Assembly: GCA_900073065.1 (NCBI GenBank)
Contig: FJOG01000032.1
Location: forward strand, 316,567 to 380,566
Length of the DNA stretch: 64,000 nt
Direction: 5' to 3'
Source of the DNA: Phialocephala subalpina
Taxonomy: Eukaryota; Ascomycota; Leotiomycetes; Helotiales; Mollisiaceae
The position numbers and the translations under genes were made by a program. The notes under the pieces were generated by a model, which was not told where the DNA came from, made no database searches, and was given only the letters and a program-made list of their open reading frames with translations. Below, piece by piece: positions 60,815-64,000 of the stretch. Within the stretch, counting starts at the first letter, position 1. Every line of letters starts with the position of its first letter.

Positions 60815-63083
60815 CTATACAATCTCCAATCTCAAAGCATCATACTGCACGTAAGTGCTCTGCGGCAACACCGCGCTCTCATAATCCGTCGCATTAGCTG
60901 GCAGGTGTAGCACAATCTCATTCGTCCCTTCAACCAATAACTTCGGATCAAAAGTGAACTTATTCGCGATATTATAGCAAATCACAGCCGATCTCACAGC
61001 GCAAGAGCTGCTGTGATAGTATCTGTTCACCTTGTCAGTACAACAACCCCTCATTCATGGAAAAAAAAAACCTTACGGAATAACCCAAGGTTCCAACTCC
61101 TTCCCATTAACAACCACTGTATACGGCAAGTTCGCAAACGGCTCACTGGCGTTATACACATCCGTGTTTCCCGCCGCCGTCTTCGCACCGGCAAGCTGGA
61201 CGGTGAACGTCGCCTGCCTCTTATTCGTAAACTGGCTCTTCTCCATATCCCACAAAATCGTCCAATTATTCACGTTCTCATAGTACGGCTGAGTCCGTAT
61301 CGAGTTTGCGTATCCGCCAAACACGCTCCAGTGGACGTAGTTGAGGTCTTGCGCAATGTCATCTTTCCCAACATGGAACGTGACACCGTTGGGGAACTCG
61401 GTAGGGAAATCGTACACAGCCCAGTAAATGCGGTATTGCTCTGGATGCAGAGGCTTGGTTTCGTCTGGTGCGTAGCCGTGTTTGTACTCTCCTGAGGATT
61501 TATCGGGTGTACCGATTCTCCAGATCTCCGTTCCGGCGTTCTCTTCTCTCCATCTAGCGTGAGTGGTGTGGACTTCGCCGGCGATTATTTCGACGTCATC
61601 TTTGGTGTATTGGCCGAAGATGCCGTCTGCGTAAACGGTCAAACGATATGTCCCTGCTTTGACTGCAGGGATCTCGACATCGCCTGTCGCGGGGTCAATG
61701 TCGGCCCAGTACTGATAGGCTTTGGTGTCGAGGACGTTATCTTGGAAATCGACGCCATTCTGGGCGAGGACGGCGATAGGCTTTACTGCATTTGCGGGGA
61801 GATCGACATGGCCTTTCCAGGTAGTGCGACCAGAGGAGGGAACGTAATTTGGTACGTGCTGTGCAATAGAGTCATAGAATGCTTGGTTCCAGGTGGGAGA
61901 GGCGAACGGGAGAGCTTCTTGGCGGAGTGTTTCCATGGGTGTGCCAGGAACACCTTTGTTGAAGAAATAGAATTGCTGACGATTGTCAGTGAGGTGGCCT
62001 ATAGTATTAATTTGTACTTACCGGTCCAAAGGTTCGGTCGAAGCCATCAGTGATGTTCGGTGTGCCGTCGCCGTGATGATTGGAGACTGGCTCTTGTTAG
62101 CAGGGTACCGGGGTCGGCTCGTGACGACTGACCAATATAATTGTAGACAATTCCATCAACGATAAGATCGGAATGCAGAGGTCCTCCGAAATACGTATCC
62201 TTGGTGTTCATCACAAGCCATGATCCGAAAGTCGAATTGTCATTGCTGGTTGTTCCATCTGAGTACAAGCCATGTACATCATGGTCTCTCCAAGTATCCT
62301 GGAACGTGTACTTGGTGAAGTAGTCCGCTTCTTGCTGCACGTATGGATCATCGGGAGTGTTCCCAAGATACCAAGTTGCATCCTGGACCGTGACTTCGTG
62401 GCTTGTCGCATTCTTCGAAGGCAATGGAGCATACTGTTCCTCGTTGGTGAGAAGATGAGTCCAAAGCGGGGTATTTGGTCTGAACAAAGTTCTGAACTCT
62501 TGTAAATTCCTTAAGAAGGGAGTTGTCTTATTATGGTATGCCAATCGACTGAAGGTATGCAGACCCGTTTCGCCTTCTCTCAGAAACCAGTACTGTTCAA
62601 GTGTCTGGCCGGTTGGTGGGTAGGTCTCGCTCATCACAATTCCTCCATATGGGGTGTTCGTCGAGTCCACCCCCTTTATGAGTTGATATTTTGGCGCAAT
62701 TGAACCTGGCGTGTAGCTGCCGGAAGGAATGCAGTAGCAATCTAGGTATGGTCCGATTCCACTGTTTCCCGATCCGGTCGCTCCCCCAGGTGTCGGAGTG
62801 ACATAATTCAGTGTTCCTAAGAGATCTTGCCCATCCAGGAAGAGGTAGTTGATCGCACCAGTTGACTTGTTGACTGCGGCTGAGAACCGATCGTTGGCTA
62901 GGATCTAAAAGTTTGTCAGATTTTTGAGCTTGACAGCTCGAAGGTTGTGGGATTCTTTCTCACCAATGAAGCAGCTGTCTCAGTCGCATTGAGAATAGCA
63001 GTAGCTTTTGCAATCCACAGCACGAATAACGCAGATACTGACAGAAGGCCTCGTCCCCGAATTATTGAGTTTGGCGAAACCAT
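60815..63083 (-). CDS. PL4 rhamnogalacturonan lyase (longer type)
   Basis: Exons 62964-63083, 62133-62904, 62022-62086, 61077-61975 and 60815-61022 give 687 residues; introns are 59, 46, 46 and 54 bp, GT-AG. The final intron needs the acceptor at 61023 (GAACAG); the earlier AG would give a stop. The N-terminus (MVSPNSIIRGRGLLSVSALF...) is a signal peptide. The catalytic Lys of TKYTF (Lys238) and His of NHHGD (His302) correspond to the Lys/His pair of the family. An FnIII-like domain (near VDLPANAVKPIAV) and a C-terminal jelly-roll domain complete it. This fits the RGL-B-like group, and its similarity to the PL4 at 52094 is only moderate, so it is not a recent duplicate. It shares a divergent promoter with the CE12 gene. 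Confidence 0.95.
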
Positions 63084-63832
63084 ACTTTCAAATTTCCCAG
63101 CGCTGCTGCCCACGATCCAAAACTTAGAAGGAAAGTTCGTACCTGCGCCTGGAACTTTCCTGCCACACCATGACCACCTGCAGCATACATATGTCACCCT
63201 CGGCGTATTGATTATCCACCCTAGTTCATCCAAACATTGGCATTCCAAGGTACATTACAGTGCAGCCTTACCCCTGACCTCGGCGGAGGATGTTCGACCG
63301 AAAATGCGGGGCTCCACCACGACCCCGCCAAAACGCACTTCGGGATCTCTTCAGACGAACCGCCTCAATTTTAGGCATACATTAGACCTTTCCTTTGCTG
63401 AAAGCGAGGGTAGTCCTTCCGGCTGCTTGTTTCCGAAGCGAATTCGTGATATGCATTGTGGGGAAGAAGTGAGGTAGGTGGAAATATTTGAACCGACTTC
63501 GAGCCAAGAATATCCACCCCGCGATTTGCTCGAACAGCTTGCATCGGCCTAGCGGCGTAGGTTGGAAGTATGGGGTAGGAATTAGATTGGCAAACAATCT
63601 CGTGGTCGCTCGTCATTGAGACAACCGATCTGGCATCGATGTTGGGATATGGAGGAGCCGCTCGTCCGCCGTCGTTCGAGTATGCAGCAGTCTATGTTGA
63701 TCATGCACGCGAGGAACTTGACAAAAGCGCAAATTTGGTTAAATAGGTCGATGCAGTAGTGTTGACAAAACTGAATACAATTGAAAAGCTTGATTGTCCT
63801 GTACTTCTCTGTTTGTCACCATCTTCTCAATC
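63084..63832. promoter_or_regulatory. Divergent PL4/CE12 promoter
   Basis: 749 bp between outward-facing starts. It holds CCCTGA at 63272-63277, a block at 63270-63300 resembling one upstream of the RTA1-like gene, and the composite module at 63306-63333. Confidence 0.65.
63306..63333 (+). promoter_or_regulatory. Composite promoter module, copy 2
   Basis: GCGGGGCTCC (63306-63315), seven bases, CCCCGCCAAAA (63323-63333). Both blocks match copy 1 (59124-59150) exactly in the same relative order. Confidence 0.6.
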
Positions 63833-64000
63833 ATGAAGTCCGTCGTAGCTCTTAGTGTCATTGCACTTGCAAGCATCAACAGCCTCGCAATCGCTGCAAG
63901 TATTCCCCAAACCCGATATGCATCTCGTAGCTGGCCACCCAAGAAGCCAGCAGCATTCTTCCTCGCCGGCGACTCAACGACAGCAGCCCAGTCGAACTCG
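63833..64000 (+). CDS. CE12 rhamnogalacturonan acetylesterase, 5' part only
   Basis: The window ends 56 codons into this gene. An ATG at 63833 starts a signal peptide (MKSVVALSVIALASINSLAI, cleavage near AIAAS). After a short linker comes AAFFLAGDSTTAAQS, the block I of the SGNH/GDSL esterase fold with the catalytic serine in GDS (Ser48 by my count), in the form seen in fungal rhamnogalacturonan acetylesterases. The enzyme would strip acetyl groups from the galacturonic acid of rhamnogalacturonan I, which opens the backbone to the PL4 lyases. Another SGNH esterase family cannot be excluded from so short a piece, but the neighbours support CE12. Confidence 0.85.
   Translation, partial: MKSVVALSVIALASINSLAIAASIPQTRYASRSWPPKKPAAFFLAGDSTTAAQSNS

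Overview
The window looks like part of a filamentous ascomycete genome (Pezizomycotina; a leotiomycete is my guess from overall character, not proven). Gene models have short 46-70 bp introns with GT-AG (rarely GC-AG) sites. GC-balanced gene islands alternate sharply with very AT-rich blocks in which coding frames are riddled with TAA/TAG at former CAA/CAG codons, the mark of repeat-induced point mutation (RIP). No rRNA or tRNA gene was seen. Two runs of N mark assembly gaps (14347-14366 and 24749-25425).

Region by region. 1-430 is AT-rich. 660-4115 is a small island with a four-exon short-chain dehydrogenase/reductase and two diverged, broken tandem copies of an unrecognised small gene. About 4.1-24.66 kb is a RIP-degraded island dominated by a Ty3/gypsy chromovirus on the minus strand (5002-24287, two 262-bp LTRs, 5-bp target duplication ATAAT). 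It has been swollen by a second, plus-strand Ty3/gypsy element (pol 15.96-18.8 kb) and further unidentified material. 24.3-27.4 kb is repeat-rich and gene-poor (gap, 18-bp tandem repeat). 27448-29278 is a five-exon cytochrome P450, followed by two TA-flanked MITE-like elements, one nested.

30601-39698 is a single 2914-residue proline-rich disordered protein gene that is easily split in two. It is followed by SED5/syntaxin-5 (40585-41643). From 42.5 kb to the end the window is rich in plant cell-wall functions: GH51 arabinofuranosidase, an F-box-like protein, an RTA1-type membrane protein, a secreted amidase, a PL4 rhamnogalacturonan lyase, a decayed MFS transporter, an intact MFS transporter, a GH105 unsaturated rhamnogalacturonyl hydrolase, a second PL4 lyase and the start of a CE12 rhamnogalacturonan acetylesterase.

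Together these form what reads as a fungal rhamnogalacturonan-I utilisation cluster. Secreted CE12 would deacetylate the backbone, GH51 trim arabinan side chains and the two PL4 lyases cleave the backbone by beta-elimination. An MFS carrier would import the unsaturated products for the GH105 enzyme, which has no signal peptide. The two divergent promoters of the core (MFS/GH105 and PL4/CE12) share a composite sequence module, GCGGGGCTCC then CCCCGCCAAAA 6-7 bp later, which suggests common regulation.
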